Assembly: GCF_000003855.2 (NCBI RefSeq)
Contig: NW_003101667.1
Span: 1,245,860-1,309,859 of the forward strand
Reading direction: 5' to 3'
Source of the DNA: Blastomyces gilchristii SLH14081
Lineage: Eukaryota; Ascomycota; Eurotiomycetes; Onygenales; Ajellomycetaceae
Length of the DNA: 64,000 bases
In this document: positions 33,050 to 45,729 of the stretch, one piece after another
Numbering within the stretch: position 1 is the first letter of the stretch
How the letters are laid out: every line of letters begins with the position of its first letter
The notes under the pieces: model-generated
What the model was told of the DNA's origin: nothing
The model's database searches: none
What the model saw: only the letters and a program-made list of their open reading frames with translations
Position numbers and translations under genes: made by a program

Positions 33050-36000
33050 TGGGCCGCCGAGGTTTGTTGGCGGCAAATATCAATGTTGATATTCCAGTTA
33101 TTTTTTAAATTGGATGAGAATGGAAAAAAAGAGCTCCAAGCCATCAAAAGTTCTCCTGTTCCCACGCCCTTGACCTAGAAAGCGCGGAAAGCGAGGGTTG
33201 AAGGGTCAAAATAGGGTCCAAGGAAAACGGCGGGGGAAGTCCAATGTAAGGTAGCAAAGTCGAGCTCCCATACAGAGTACAGCGATCAGAACAAAAGTGA
33301 ATTTCCTTGTCAAGAAGGCTAATTCAACCGAAGCATCAAAACGGGAAAAGAAAAGAGGGTATGAATTAATAAGTCAAGCCGGTTAGATGATCGCAAAATG
33401 CACAAATGCACAAATCCAAGTAAATTGCTTGACAGAAGCTTATCCCTCTCCTTCCCCGCTAATCCTCTCGGCAGGAGACAAGCCGGGACTTAGGGGATAG
33501 CTAGTCCATCGTCTGGGATAAAACCTTGGCAGAGAAAATTCAGCCAGCACAGTTTGCCAGAAGCATCTGGTATTTGACTTTATTGTGGGCCTATTCGGCA
33601 ATTCTCCTTGCAATGGACCCGTTGTTGGCAACTTGTAAGTTGTTGCTCTCCAAACTCATCAAGCTTGTAACTGCATGGTTCTCGCTCCGGGCGCGAGCTT
33701 CCAGGGGTCTGTGCATTAACTATCATACACATGCTTTGCTCTCTGATTTCACGAACGACTGAGCTACTAGAATAATAACACACAAAGTGTCCCTTCGTTT
33801 GTCAGTTGGTATTCCGGAGACAAGTCCGGAATCTCTCTAAAAGATAAAAGGTTGACCCTGACCATCCAAAAACCCCAAGGTCCACACGGTTGGGCTGAGC
33901 GCCAGCGCAGGACGAAAGGACTGTGCACCAGTCGTTGGACCAACTCAAGGCCAGTGTGGTCACTGTGGTGGTGGTGGTCACTATGGTTGGTGGTGGTGGT
34001 GGTGGTGGTGAGAAGCGGGAAGCGTCGACGAGTCTTTGATCTGGTTGGGCGGCGGCATAGCGCCACGTGCAAATTAGCCGCATTCTGGCTTATCCGCATG
34101 CATAATTCACAATTTTAAGCACAAACTTTAGCGCTCTAAAATCTACACTTCTACACTAAGAAACTGGATGTTGAGAGCAAGAGAAACAGCAGAATAAAGA
34201 CTTTAGTTATTATTAATGCTGCTGTAAGCAAGCCTTTCCGACGACTGTCAACTTTTCAACCTGTGGATGTTTGCGGATGCCAGCAGAGTTCAGTTAAGGA
34301 GAATGACTAGAGCCAATAATAAATCCATGGCTTCCGAATCATCCCATTTCATAACCATGCATAATAACTTACCTGCACTATATCTGAGGTCTCAATTATA
34401 TCCAGCACTCAATTCACATAAACCAGCCACAGCCCTATGTTGGAAAAGAGAGCCTCATATTGGATACGGATTACAATAATACATGATTCAATTCGGACAC
34501 ACAGTTACATGGGCTCCGACTTGACTACCTACGCGCCCAGCCTCGGGCGGGGTTTGGCTGGTTGCTTTATTGTAGTATGATCGGGAGCAAAAGAAGGGGA
34601 AGAGGAACAGCCATGGCGTATTTCATCCACGATGTAGTGGTTTCCTGCGATGGTCTGCATAAAAACATATGGATGAACACTAGGCTTTGGGCTCTACATG
34701 GCCTGAACTAACTATCAACTAGGTGGACTCTGACATGATTTATCGATTTATGCCCCTGACTTACGTATAGCTGTACCTGTGGGAGAAAAATACTTCCCTT
34801 CCATCCTGGCACTCTTCGGGAATTTCTTACTTCAATTCTGACTGATATATTATAGTTATAAGCTGCTGCCCTACCTATTAGCCTTGAATGCTACAAGGTA
34901 AATGTACTGTACATGGACAATAGCCAAATTTGTTATGTATAATTAATTACATGTACAGTATTCAGCACCAATGAGCAAGACAGAATTTTGGTTAGGATTG
35001 AAATATATATATATATAGTTACATTTTGTTTGTAGAATTGGCTTCACAAGCCATCAAAAAAATGGGAAGTGTGAAAAGTGGATTTGTTATATCCTTAATG
35101 TGACATGATTCAAGCAAGTTCTGTTTGTTCAACATTGTCTTGAAGTGTGCTTGGAGTCTTGGATTTCAGATGTTAGAATCAAACACCTATCTGAAGGCAC
35201 TTTTACATAGCTATTCAGAGATAACATCTCACATTCACAGCTAGGTTTACAGGCACATAGAGCTTTCGTTCAACGTGGCCATTAAAAGGCACATAGAAAG
35301 CCTGTTTGCAAAGCCAGTAGTTAAGTCTTCTGGTGCTATTGATGAAATCAGCAAATTCCGGGGAGCTCACAGGCATAGAGTTTCCCTGGGGTTCAGATTA
35401 TCAGCCTGGTCCAGCATTCTTGGGGGAAGCGTGCGAGGAATCGGAGGTAGACCGTAACCGGTGAGCAGAGGTTGTTATGAAATTATCTGAGAAAGCCTAT
35501 TTAGGTGAGTAGAGGAGTGAACCTAGAGTGCAAGGCGCATTCCCATAGTTAGAACCCATAGTTAGACCCCATGTTAGACATGTCCAAGTTGCTGATGCTC
35601 CCTCACCCCCCCCCCCAACCAAGGAAAATCGGCACACGAAACCTGTGGGAATGCGTTGCAGGAGTTTCCTTTGGCGAAAGGTTCTTCCGGCCAGGGACTG
35701 TGCCGAACAACCTCTTTAACCCACATCCAAAGCTTCATGCCGTTGAAATCCCTGGGACCCTCAGCGCTCACTAAGGCGCCTAAGCAGGCCCGTCAGGTTC
35801 ATCTCTCACGCAACATCTTGAGGTAATCCTCACTTGCCCACACCAAGATGAGGGCTCTGGGCCTCTGGCAAAGATAACAATGTTTACAATCATGAGTGGT
35901 GCTCGCTGGAGCGAGGCAGATTGACTGTGTCTGGACGCGCAAGTGTGTTGAGGGTGGGCAGAAAGTCCTAAGGCTTCTTTCTGCTGTGCCTCGCGCGTGA

Positions 36001-36224
36001 GGCGCCACCAGATGTTCTAGCCCTCCAGAGTCCAAAGCCTTGCCCAACTCCTCCTCTCTCCTCTTTCAGGAAAACGATTCTTCATGAAGCAAATAAACCT
36101 AGAGAGCCAGATGAGCCGTTGGAGTTTTGTCTTGTTACGATAAATATCTTCAAGTTTACCTATCCTAAAGTGTTGCGGTTCGAGCCGCTGGCTACAGCGT
36201 GAGACTGTCACATAAAACATCAAA
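33050..36224. other. 3.2-kb gene-free stretch upstream of the NLR
   Basis: No supported gene. It contains a TGG/GGT microsatellite (33960-34010), one GTACTGTAC (34904-34912), a (TA)n run near 35006-35018, and scattered short frames. A 60-codon frame at 35275-35457 (RHIESLFAKPVVKSSGAIDE) vaguely recalls retroelement Gag helices but is too short to call. The last few hundred bases should include the NLR promoter. Confidence 0.5.
33955..34013. repeat. GGT/TGG microsatellite
   Basis: Tandem TGG/GGT triplets, interrupted once by TCACTATGGT. No coding context. Confidence 0.75.
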
Positions 36225-39200
36225 ATGAACGAGGCTCAACCCGAAGAACTGGCGGGAGATCTACTGAACAACTGCGGGCTTTGCTTGCTATCCCTTGGTA
36301 ATAATACCACCCTTGAGATAACATGAACAAATAGGCTGAAACCGGCTCTAGATGGCGGAGGCGTCAGGGGGCTCTCGAGCCTACGGATCCTACAGGGTTT
36401 GATGGAAAGAGTCAACCATGAGCGTGCCATCGTTAACCTTCCCTCCGTGAAACCCTGCGACCTATTCGACCTGATCGGTGGCACCAGCACGGGAGGGTAT
36501 GGTTCCTATTGCAGCTATTGTGATCATTTACCATAACACACTGACTTTCCACAGACTTATAGCCATAATGCTTGGACGCCTCGAGATGGACGTAGACCAG
36601 TGCATCGCGGAGTACTCACGAATGATACAACAGATCTTCAAGAAGAAGTCATTTCCCGTTGACTGGAAAGGGAAAATTAAAGGCCGTTTTAACACTGGGA
36701 TTTTAACGAACTCTCTACAAGAAACTTTGCTATCCCTCGGCTTATCAGACGCCGACTTTCTTAATGACGGCAAAGAGAGGAAATCTAGAGTGTACGTGAA
36801 ATATCTAGAAGATCCCCCTGCCGAAAGCTAACAAACTGTAGATTTGTTTGTGCAACGGCATTCGAAACTAAAAGCATCATACGCCTCAAATCCTATAGAC
36901 TCCCGGGCGACCCGAATCTCAGCCCTACTATACTAGATGCGGCGCGCGCAACATCTGCTGCAACATCCTTCTTCGAACCAGCTGCTATCGGTACCCGGAG
37001 GTACGTGGACGGCGCTTTGGGAGCTAACAACCCGGTGGATGAAGTCTGGAATGAAGCTCAAAATATTTGGTGCGCGGACGATGGCGCTCTTGAGCCATTG
37101 GTGAATTGCTTTCTCTCGATTGGCACGGGAAACCCAGGTGTCTCACCCATGAACGAGGGTGCCTTGAAGATGTTGGCAAAAGATATAGTGAAAATGGCAA
37201 CGCAAACCGAACGAACTGCAGAAACATTCCAAGCAAGGCACCGAGGTTTATTCGATCGTGAGAGATATTTCCGTTTCAACGTTGCTCAAGGTCTACAGAC
37301 TGTGGGGTTAGAGGAGTATAAGAAGCAGGGCCTGCTTGAGGCAGCCACGGATGACTATTTGACTTCGACGGACCAGAGGGTTCGGCTAAGGAATTGTGTA
37401 AAGCGCCTCAAAGAAAAAAAAGGTGTGTAGTCCGGTTTTGGCCTCTTACTGCCTTCGACATGGGATGAAATAGAACTTAATGGCCTTAGGTAAAAGTCCT
37501 ATCGACTTAGTAACAAGAATACGGGTATGATTAAATATCGAATTATCTCAAGATGTATGCGCAGTTGCTAATATGTATTTCCCGCATATTAGTCTTGTGG
37601 CAAGCTTAATCGCGAGCGTAGAACCGGTACGTCTAGATGCAACTACGTGAAAACAATCGAATATATGTTAATATCTTATTAAGCCTCATATACGAATATC
37701 TGTCTTTCAGATCCCGCTTTCGTTCAGAATCCTAATTTTACGGGGCGGCAAAATGAAATTCATGTTATCCACCAACACTTCGTATCCGCGAAGGAGAAAA
37801 AGTTGCAGGGACGTGTCTGTCTCTGGGGTCCCGGAGGAGTAGGCAAAACGCAACTCGCAGCAGCTTATGCTTTATCTCACAAGCAGCATTACTCGCACAT
37901 CCTAAAGGTTTCGGCGCGGAGCTTTGCAGCTTTGGAAGAAGATTTTGCAAAGATCATATACGAAGTCACGTCGCACGCAGGAGTTGATGCGAACCCCACC
38001 AGCGGGGTCAAACCCCAAATGAACGAAGCAGAAATGCAGGGAAATATTCATGCTGTCCATCGGTGGTTTTCAGATCGCCAAACCGGCGACTGGCTATTGA
38101 TAATTGACGACGTGAGTCTTGCAGGCGTGAATATTCTGGGATTCATTCCTCGAACAGAGACTGGAAATGTCCTCATAACTAGCCAAAGCCGGGAAATTGG
38201 TGGTTACGGTCATTTAATACCCCTTGAAGACCTAGACCCGGAAGACGCTGTTACCCTCCTTCTAAATAAGGCAAACATACATGATGAGGAGCTACGAAGA
38301 CAAACACTCCCCCAAGCTACGGAAATAGTCAAGTGTCTGGGATACCGTGCCCTTGCAGTGGAGCATGCAGGTGCTCTTATTGGATGCAAGGGCATAGAAT
38401 ACTATTGGAATGTTTTCAAACTCGACCGGACCACAGTTCTTGACCATCCTGAAAATACTTCTATCCATCGGGAATCTGTCTTCACGACATTCAAGCTATC
38501 CTTTGGCGTACTGATGGAAAAGAACTATGCAGCTGCAGTACTCCTGACATTTCTTGGCTTTCTGGATAACACGACGATTTCTGAACATCTGCTCCTTGAA
38601 GGCGGGAGGCGCCGAAAGTCACTCCCGTCTGTGCAGATGTTCGAAACTCGATTAGAATTCGTAAATTCTGTAGCTGACCTGCACGCCCTGGCCCTCATAT
38701 ACTATTCCGAAGGAGAAGATGGTATAATGATATCGCTTCATCCGCTCGTCCATTACATGAGTCGTGCGAGGTTAAAGCCTATCCAACGACTAACTCAAAC
38801 AACGCACGCAGCATATTTCCTCCTATCACCCATTTTGTTTCGATCCGCTACTGAGAGCTCTACAAGCCATTCATCATTCAAACATCTCCTTCAAGTTTTA
38901 CAGCAAGCTATGGATGCAACCGAGGAGCCTCTTTCTAGCGTCCGCCATCTGCGACTGTGGACCTATCTCGCTCAATTACTGATTAGCTACTATCCGTACT
39001 GGCATGTTTCAGGTAAAGTTGGAGACTTGTTTGCTATTGGCAAACGTGCAGTTTCTGTTCTTGAATTTTCAACGGATGAACACAATTTTACTGCTTGGGC
39101 ATGGGCTTCCATTCTTGTGGCACAAGCTTCTGAATTCATTCCTTCTAGCGGGGTTTCAGATACCTCTATCAAAGTGTTCCTAGGCAAACAACTCAATCCG

Positions 39201-40604
39201 AGAATAGCGTTGGCCCTGGACTATGCTACCAAGGTCGATGAAGCCGATCCTTCACCCTCCCATCTAATACTTCCAAGAATGGGCTTTGGTCCGATGACGC
39301 TGAGGCGAATTCTAAAAAGAAAACCTTCGGAATGGTTCGTTTCTATGTACGCGAAACTTCTCCGGGAGGCCGCATGGCTATGTACGCGCCGAAAGTTATG
39401 GCATGAAGGATTACTTTTAGCGACACTGTCAGAGCTCCCCACAACTTTTTTTGACCGACAATATTTGGCAAGATTCAACTTCTCGCCAGCTCAGGCAGTT
39501 AAAGCCACCTTCACTGCATTCTCCAATCAAGATATAGAAGGACTTCTCGACATGCTCAAGAAATTCGGGCAAGATGTAGAAGACCTCCCGACTAGGGGAG
39601 CTCGATATGATCTCAGCAAGATCTTGGCTACAAAAGGGCAATATGCTGAGGCTGAAGTGATAGCTAGGACACTTACTGCCCAATATTCAGGTGATTCCAA
39701 ACTCGCTATTCCATCTTTCGAGGGAACCTTCTACACCTGGGCCAACAAATTACTCGCTATCTGTTTGGCAGGCCAAGGGAAATTGTCAGACGCGCGGGAC
39801 CTTCTCGTCGATGTATATAACACTGTGCATGAAACGTCTGAGGGCGATCACCTCGGCCCTTTCCACGCGAGCTACCTGATGATTCTCTTCCACACTCGAT
39901 TCAGATTGCATTTTCCGAAGGATATCAGCGACTATCGGCGGGAGGTGTCCGAAGTGTTCCGACGTATTTATGCTGCGGATAAATCTAATCTTTTGAGCGG
40001 AGAAGGCCTCGCCACGGGCTGCCTTCTATTATCGCAGGGTGCACTGGACGAAGCGGCTTTTATTTTTCAAGAATTATCCGAGCTCTCAACTGAGATTCTA
40101 GGCGCGGACCACCCTCAGACACAACACACGGCCTGGCTTCTTAAAACTGCAATCAAAGAAAGGGAACAAGAGGCCGCCTATGAAAAGAACGGAGATTTCT
40201 GGATTCATTTCGGGTGCATGACCTTTCAGAGAGAGGTTAGCATTTTCAGCTCTCCTAGAAATTTCAAGCCTGTTGTGGGGGCGCGAGAACAACAGATTTC
40301 GTGGGAAGAGGCTGCTAAATGGTCTCATAGTCCAACAGAGGGTAAATTTAGTGGGAAGATATACGGGATTCAGAAGAAGATACTTTTAGTTGTTATGACC
40401 GCAGGGTCTGTCCTACTTGCCGGTTGGTTTCTGTTCACTTTCGGGGCTGAACTAAGCACGGCTTACGTTTTAACTGCATTTTGTACTTTAGCAACTTCAA
40501 CGTTAATTTTGGATATTGTTGGCGGTTTTGAGGTGTCTAGTAGGTGGATTATCTGTTGGATGCAAAGGCCTCCGAAGCCATTGAAAACAAAAGTGCGTCC
40601 GTAG
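36225..40604 (+). CDS. Fungal NLR: patatin-like phospholipase - NB-ARC - helical repeats, 1309 aa
   Basis: Exons 36225-36297, 36352-36496, 36555-36791, 36842-37422 and 37711-40604; every junction restores a family motif. Patatin domain (1-340): oxyanion loop DGGGVRG at 25-31, nucleophile elbow GTSTG with S70, catalytic D208 in YVDGALGANNP. NB-ARC NTPase: P-loop GPGGVGKT at 385-392, Walker B LLIIDD near 474-479, sensor NVLITSQSR, GLPL-like LGYRALAVEHAG, and a winged-helix motif LHPLVHYMSR in place of MHD. The remainder is helical, with TPR-like segments (for example ILATKGQYAEAEVIARTLTA and LLSQGALDEAAFIFQELSEL). Two hydrophobic segments follow at about 1246-1300. This is the plan of fungal NLR-like regulators such as Neurospora PLP-1, where ligand sensing triggers a phospholipase effector and regulated cell death. 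The ligand here is unknown. Intron 4 (288 nt) is the longest of this gene. Confidence 0.93.
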
Positions 40605-41692
40605 GCTAGTAATGAGATCTATTATCAGAAGTTTGAATACTAAATTTTATGATAATACGCAGGTGGATGGTGGACATAAATGGTAATCACATAGTAACAT
40701 CGTGGTCGGCGATCGGGCTGATGTCCTGATATTCATGGGTTTGTATTATTTTCACTCTCAATCCAACATAGAGAATACGCACAGGTCATATATATTCTCT
40801 TGGAGATTAGACTTTGGATGTGCTTAAAATAATCCTTTAGCTCAAAAGTTTACCATACGCTAGTATTACCTTGGACTAGTTAGCGCAATAATTATGCTTA
40901 TTTTAATGACCATCTGCACTGTACTGTATGTAATGTACATGTACGATGATCAGCGCTCGACACTTTACTTGACCTTATGGCTTTGTATATACTCCGTACA
41001 GGGTTAATCCTAGCGTGAGTAGGAGATATCTAGGTATGTAAGGTCCTCGGCAACGTAAAAAAAAAAAATAAGTTCATTCCAGGGTTAAGAGTTGCATACG
41101 ATCTCTGGATAAAGATTTGGTATCATGACAAAGGTTTTGTATTTGACTCGCTTGCACGGTGGTCACCTTTACGCGCTTTTTGATCCGTAGTAAATCTTTC
41201 CTACAACCTGGCTTGGATTTGCGGCTTACCACCTGGTCATCTGGGGGCAAGCACGTATGACTGAGATGGTATTCTCAAATCAGTTACATGGCATTCTCCA
41301 GAGTACACAACCTAGTTTTCCGATCAAGACGAGCAACGATGTCATGATATATATTCCAATGCAATGGCTATTGTAGTGGAAAGCACTACAGCCACACGAG
41401 GTATCACAAAAGTGGCTCTAGAGTCAAGAGTTAAGTAGGCCCATCTGTTAACTGTTCTTATTATTTAATCGTAAAAGGTATCCTATCAACCAAGCAGTAG
41501 GGGATTTGATGGGGAAAATAAAATCATGGTCATGATGAACTTCGCCGCTGGTTGGTAAGGATCCTTCCTATTTTCAGTAATTTTCCTTGGGGTGTTTGTT
41601 TATCGATCGACTTTCATAGCCATGGAAGAAGTATCCCTGAAATTGTTTGTATGAAAGATATATATGAAATTGCATTTAAGGATCTCAACATA
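40605..41692. other. Convergent intergenic region, 1.1 kb
   Basis: 3' flanks of the NLR (+) and SDR (-) genes. It includes TACTCCGTA (40990-40998), a CTGTACTGTATGTAATGTACATGTACG cluster near 40919-40944, and an A run near 41058. No gene is seen. Confidence 0.5.
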
Positions 41693-42716
41693 CTACAGCC
41701 TCGGTGGACCGATCCCCAGATGCCTGCCACCATCTACAGCAATATCGACACCGTTACTTTTAGAACGATTAGCGTCATTCAGAGAACCATTTGAGAATGG
41801 ATAAAGAACAGCGAAAGGAACTTACATATAGTTTGCAGCCGGCGAACAGAGGTAAATCATTACACCTGCAATATCTTCCGGCTCCCCTAATCTTCCACGA
41901 GGAACATCTGAGCTCAGCTTGTCTCTCCCTCCAAGATTTCCAATCAGCCCGTTCGCGAGTTTTGATGGGAAAAATCCCGGGGCGACAGTGTTTGTTGTGA
42001 TGTTACGTGGTCCTAACTCAACTGCGAGATTTCTTGCAAGATGATTTGCTGCAGCCTTGGAGACTGAGTACATGATCGTACCGTTCTCGCCAACATGGGG
42101 TACATTAACGCCCGCAACAGAACTGACTATGACGACCCTTGAAGGATCCTGGCTGGTACCAGCCGCTTCAAGTAATGGGGTGAACCTATTCTCAAGTCAG
42201 CTTTTCAAGGGCACTCTAGATATCGGTTCAATTTTTTTTCTCCTTACAGTCTAACCAAGTTAAAAACTCCTCGAACGTTAAGATCGAGGATCTTCTGTGA
42301 ACTCCAGTCTGGAGTTGACTCAAATGGTCCTCCCCATGTTGCCCCGGCATTTGCAACTAAGATATCAAGCGTTCCATCGCTTTTTCTGACCTCGTGGACT
42401 AGTTTTGCTACCTCCTCTGTATTCGCTGCATTGGCCTGTATACCAACTGCATGCCCAGCGACGCCAGGAATCTGGTTTAACTTTTTCACCGCCTGGTCAA
42501 TGCCTTGCTCTCCAGCAGATTTCCTAGCGGTAATGATAACTTTTTTGGCGCCGGCTAGAAGAAAGGCAGTGGCTGTATGGAGGCCGATGCCTCTGGACCC
42601 TGGTAGGAGAATTAGTAGCTAATAGGTGAATAACAAAAAGGGATCTCACCTCCTGTAACAAGAGCGATCTTGCCGTCAAGACGGAAAAACGAATCGTAAC
42701 CACGAATCTCAGACAT
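41693..42716 (-). CDS. Short-chain dehydrogenase/reductase, four exons, 280 aa
   Basis: Exons 42716-42650, 42599-42248, 42185-41826 and 41756-41693. Classical SDR: NAD(P)-binding TGGSRGIG (21-28), completed across the exon 1/2 junction; NAGATWGGPF; catalytic S162, Y179 and K183 in IVSSVAG and MYSVSK; then PGFFPSKLANG. The last small exon supplies NYINGVDIAVDGGRHLGIG, the usual SDR C-terminus; without it the frame stops early at a TAA that is really the GTAAGT donor. TARKSAGE after strand 2 suggests NADP preference. The substrate is unknown. The family includes 3-oxoacyl-ACP reductase-like and rhamnolipid RhlG-like enzymes. Convergent with the NLR gene but with no evident functional tie. Confidence 0.92.
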
Positions 42717-43834
42717 GGCAACGGCAGCAACCTATTTTACAGCTTACTGGATGCAAGGAAGATATCACAACAAACACGAATGTTCAAGAATGAACAAATC
42801 TTGAAATAATCTCCCAGGACCATCTAAGAAGCTCATTGCAAATAGCTCTAGCGACCCAGCAAAGGGGAAGCTGTACTTCGCTTCTTCATAGTGATTCCAT
42901 GATCTCACAATTTCCCCCGCAAAATCGGGAATTGATCTCCTTTTTAAGGTTGTTGCCTCGGGACAACTCCTAACACCGATATCCGCAGCCGAAAACCGAT
43001 CATATCCCTGACACTAGCCGAATAGCGTGCGGAGGGAACTAAAATGGGAGTGTTGTCCAGAGCCACGGAGTAACTATCTATTATTGTTGGTTTTCCCTAC
43101 GCTCAATTAGATTGCTCCTATGGTCGTCGCATAGATACTTTGACGAATCGAGATGATTTCGGGAGAGCTATAGCAACTCCACATTTTTCCTTTCTTGGCA
43201 GTACGACAGCGAGGACAGTGGCAAGGACGGACCGGAGGTTTAAATGTCAGTATCTCAGTATCTACGAATATTGTTGGATCCTAGGCCTGGAACACACATG
43301 CTCAATATATGTCATAATTTATATTGCTTTATGTCAAAACGATGGCAAAAGACTTGAATATGTGTTAGTGACCTGGCATAACCGATACTCTTGAAAATAT
43401 ATGGATCATACAACTGAGCACATGAATTAGGGATGGATATGACACGTGGGTAAGTACACATTGGTAAATATTAAACAATGGATATAGCTGTGTAATAATC
43501 ATAAAATTAACATAAACAAGATTGCATGGAGGCTAATTCTGAGAATTATATAGGGAGAAACAAGCAGCAATAACATGTAAGGAAAGACAGATGACTTTCA
43601 AGGAGAACAAATGATAAAACAAGTAAGATGCCAGCAGTTACTACTGCTCAAAAAGAATTAAGGGTAATGGCCTAGTAATAACAGCGGGCGAATTTAAGAA
43701 AGATAGAGCTCACAGCTCATATCCTTGAATAACACACTCCTCTCGACGGCAACAGGGGGGGGGGGGGAAACAGATAAATGAAATAAAATAAAGTCTAGAA
43801 GGCAAACTTGTTTTATGCACTTCTCCTTGAAATC
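42717..43834. other. Intergenic, 1.1 kb
   Basis: Upstream of the SDR gene and 3' of CHS5. AT-rich, with a G13 run at 43755-43767. No supported gene. Confidence 0.5.
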
Positions 43835-45234
43835 TCAGAGAGGAACCTCATCCAGTTCACCTTCTCCCGCCGCCCCGTTCGTTGCTTTGTCACCCGAGGC
43901 CCCGATTGAGGTATCCGATTTTCGTTGCGATTGAGAGTTTGTTTTATCTGCTAATTCCTGATTTGAGGAACCTGCTGTATCACTTTCATAGTCGGCCTCC
44001 GTGTCGCCATGTGCAGGAGGTGGATATTTTCCGTCGACAGGCGATTCCGCGTCCTCTTGGCTGGGTTGGGCATTCTCTTTTCCGTCTTTAGCCGGCGGCG
44101 GCGGTGAAGACTGGGTTCCGTAACCATTTTCATCCTCAGTCTCCGATTCTTGTCCCTGAGATGGTCCATTCGCTTCACTACTAGGGGGCGGCATGGGAGG
44201 GAGCTCCTTGTCGGCTGGCTGCTGTGGCGATCGGGAAGTTGAATTTGTGCGGCCTAATCGTCCGGATGAAACGGACCCGGAGGCGTTGTTTAACATAGCT
44301 TGCTGGCGATGCAGTTGCGCACCCACACCTGGAGCCATTTGCCTCAACTTTGGATCTGCGTTCAAGTAGTACCCGCGGACACTAACAATTGTACCCTCCC
44401 GCTCACATCCTTCTACCCACTCTGGTCGGACGACAGGAATATTCATCTCAACTGCTTTTTCCCAAGCAGCACCACTACCCTCCGTGCAGACAAAATGCGT
44501 AGTATCTATCCGCACAGTGTCAATGAGTTTGGCACCAATTCGATCCACAGCCTCTTCGAGCGACGTCCTTAAACTCTGGGGTAGAACGCCCGGTGTAATA
44601 GTTATTCCTGACAAGTCGGTCATCTTATGTGTACGGCAGACTAGTTTCTCTGAGCTAAAAGTGCCGGCGGAAGTACGGAGAACGAGATGGAAAGTATAAT
44701 CTGTGTCAATTGCAAGGCCGCTGATTTTGGTGCTAAGCATCTCTTTTGGCCTTGGAATTGAACCAGCCTTGGAGTCATTGCGGTATAAGGATAGCGACTT
44801 GAGGGACGCGGTGGCTAAATTTATTGGATCCCATTCTAGGACAAGGGACGTTTGTGTCGCATTTCTGAGGCGGAGAACCGGTGGAGACGGCGTATGGATG
44901 CCATAGGTGTGTAGGATACGCTTTTGGAGGGATTGAAAGGCGGAAACACTTGCAGCTTCAGCGGCCTGGTTGCGCGATACTGTAATATCAACGATGCTGC
45001 CTGATGCTATATTTTTCGGTAGAAGGACAGAAGGAAACTCGATCTAGAGTCAACAATGATAAGCAAAGCGTTCATTGCGCAGTGGCAGGCAGAAATAAAG
45101 AGGCGCACACGACAGCAGCGCCTTGGAGTACTTGCAAAAAAAAGGGCTGGGTTAGAGCTTACGAGTCGGTTGTCTTGGGTCAGGAGGACAGCAACGCCAG
45201 CATCGACCTTCCCAACGGTCAGAGAAACCAGCAT
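43835..45234 (-). CDS. CHS5: CHS5, exomer scaffold for chitin synthase export, two exons, 426 aa
   Basis: Exons 45234-45163 and 45043-43835 join as TQDNRL|IEFPSVLLPKN. CHS5 is the scaffold of exomer, the trans-Golgi coat that brings chitin synthase III and other cargo to the plasma membrane. The N-terminus MLVSLTVGKVDAGVAVLLTQ matches the CHS5 oligomerisation region. An FN3 domain (about 75-160) follows, then a BRCT domain (about 165-253, TDLSGITITPGVLPQSLRTS with RPEWVEGC). These are the ARF1-binding FBE core. The C-terminal 170 residues are acidic, Pro/Ser/Gln-rich and disordered. It is shorter than the yeast protein because that tail is short. The gene is divergent from RAD1. Confidence 0.94.
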
Positions 45235-45729
45235 GACGAACGAGTGAAGATGACAGAAGAAGCGACAAGAGTGTTATATGGCGAACAGCATTCGAAAATC
45301 TGATTGTCGCAAGATATCACAAGCTGAGATTTCGAGGGCCGGTAAATTAGTGTTTCATGAAGCTGTCTAGATGAAGTCGATTACGTCAGAATTTAGTTAC
45401 ATCTTCCCGGAAAGGACGCGTCTGCCGCTGCTTTAACACCTGGACACATCATGCTTATGGAGGCAAGAATCGCGCCTCCTTTTGGCCTTTATCAATCCTC
45501 CAAAGGGTGCCTGGCTTCATCATCTCCCTACCAGTCAACGAAACAATACAGAGGTTTGGCAGCCGCTTGGACGTAAGGAATATTAAGCTCAGCGGATGCC
45601 TCTCACACCCATACATTATAATGATCCAAAACTCTCGTCACGGTATTCTTAAATCACGTGGCCACATGTCCCCTTGATCTTTGTCGATTGGGGGTCGCAA
45701 GGTGCTTGCAACAGGCAGAGCCTATCCTT
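45235..45729. promoter_or_regulatory. Shared CHS5 / RAD1 upstream region
   Basis: A 495-bp head-to-head interval between the CHS5 start (-) and the RAD1 start (+); it must contain both promoters. No clear TATA element is seen, which is usual for constitutive genes. Confidence 0.5.

Noticed and set aside
35275..35457. Short frame resembling a retroelement Gag helix (RHIESLFAKPVVKSSGAIDE)
   Set aside because: Sixty codons, no start, no protease or RT nearby, similarity only impressionistic.
36170..36200. GCGGTTCGAGCCGC, a tRNA T-arm-like sequence upstream of the NLR
   Set aside because: No acceptor stem, D-arm or anticodon arm can be folded around it at proper spacing.
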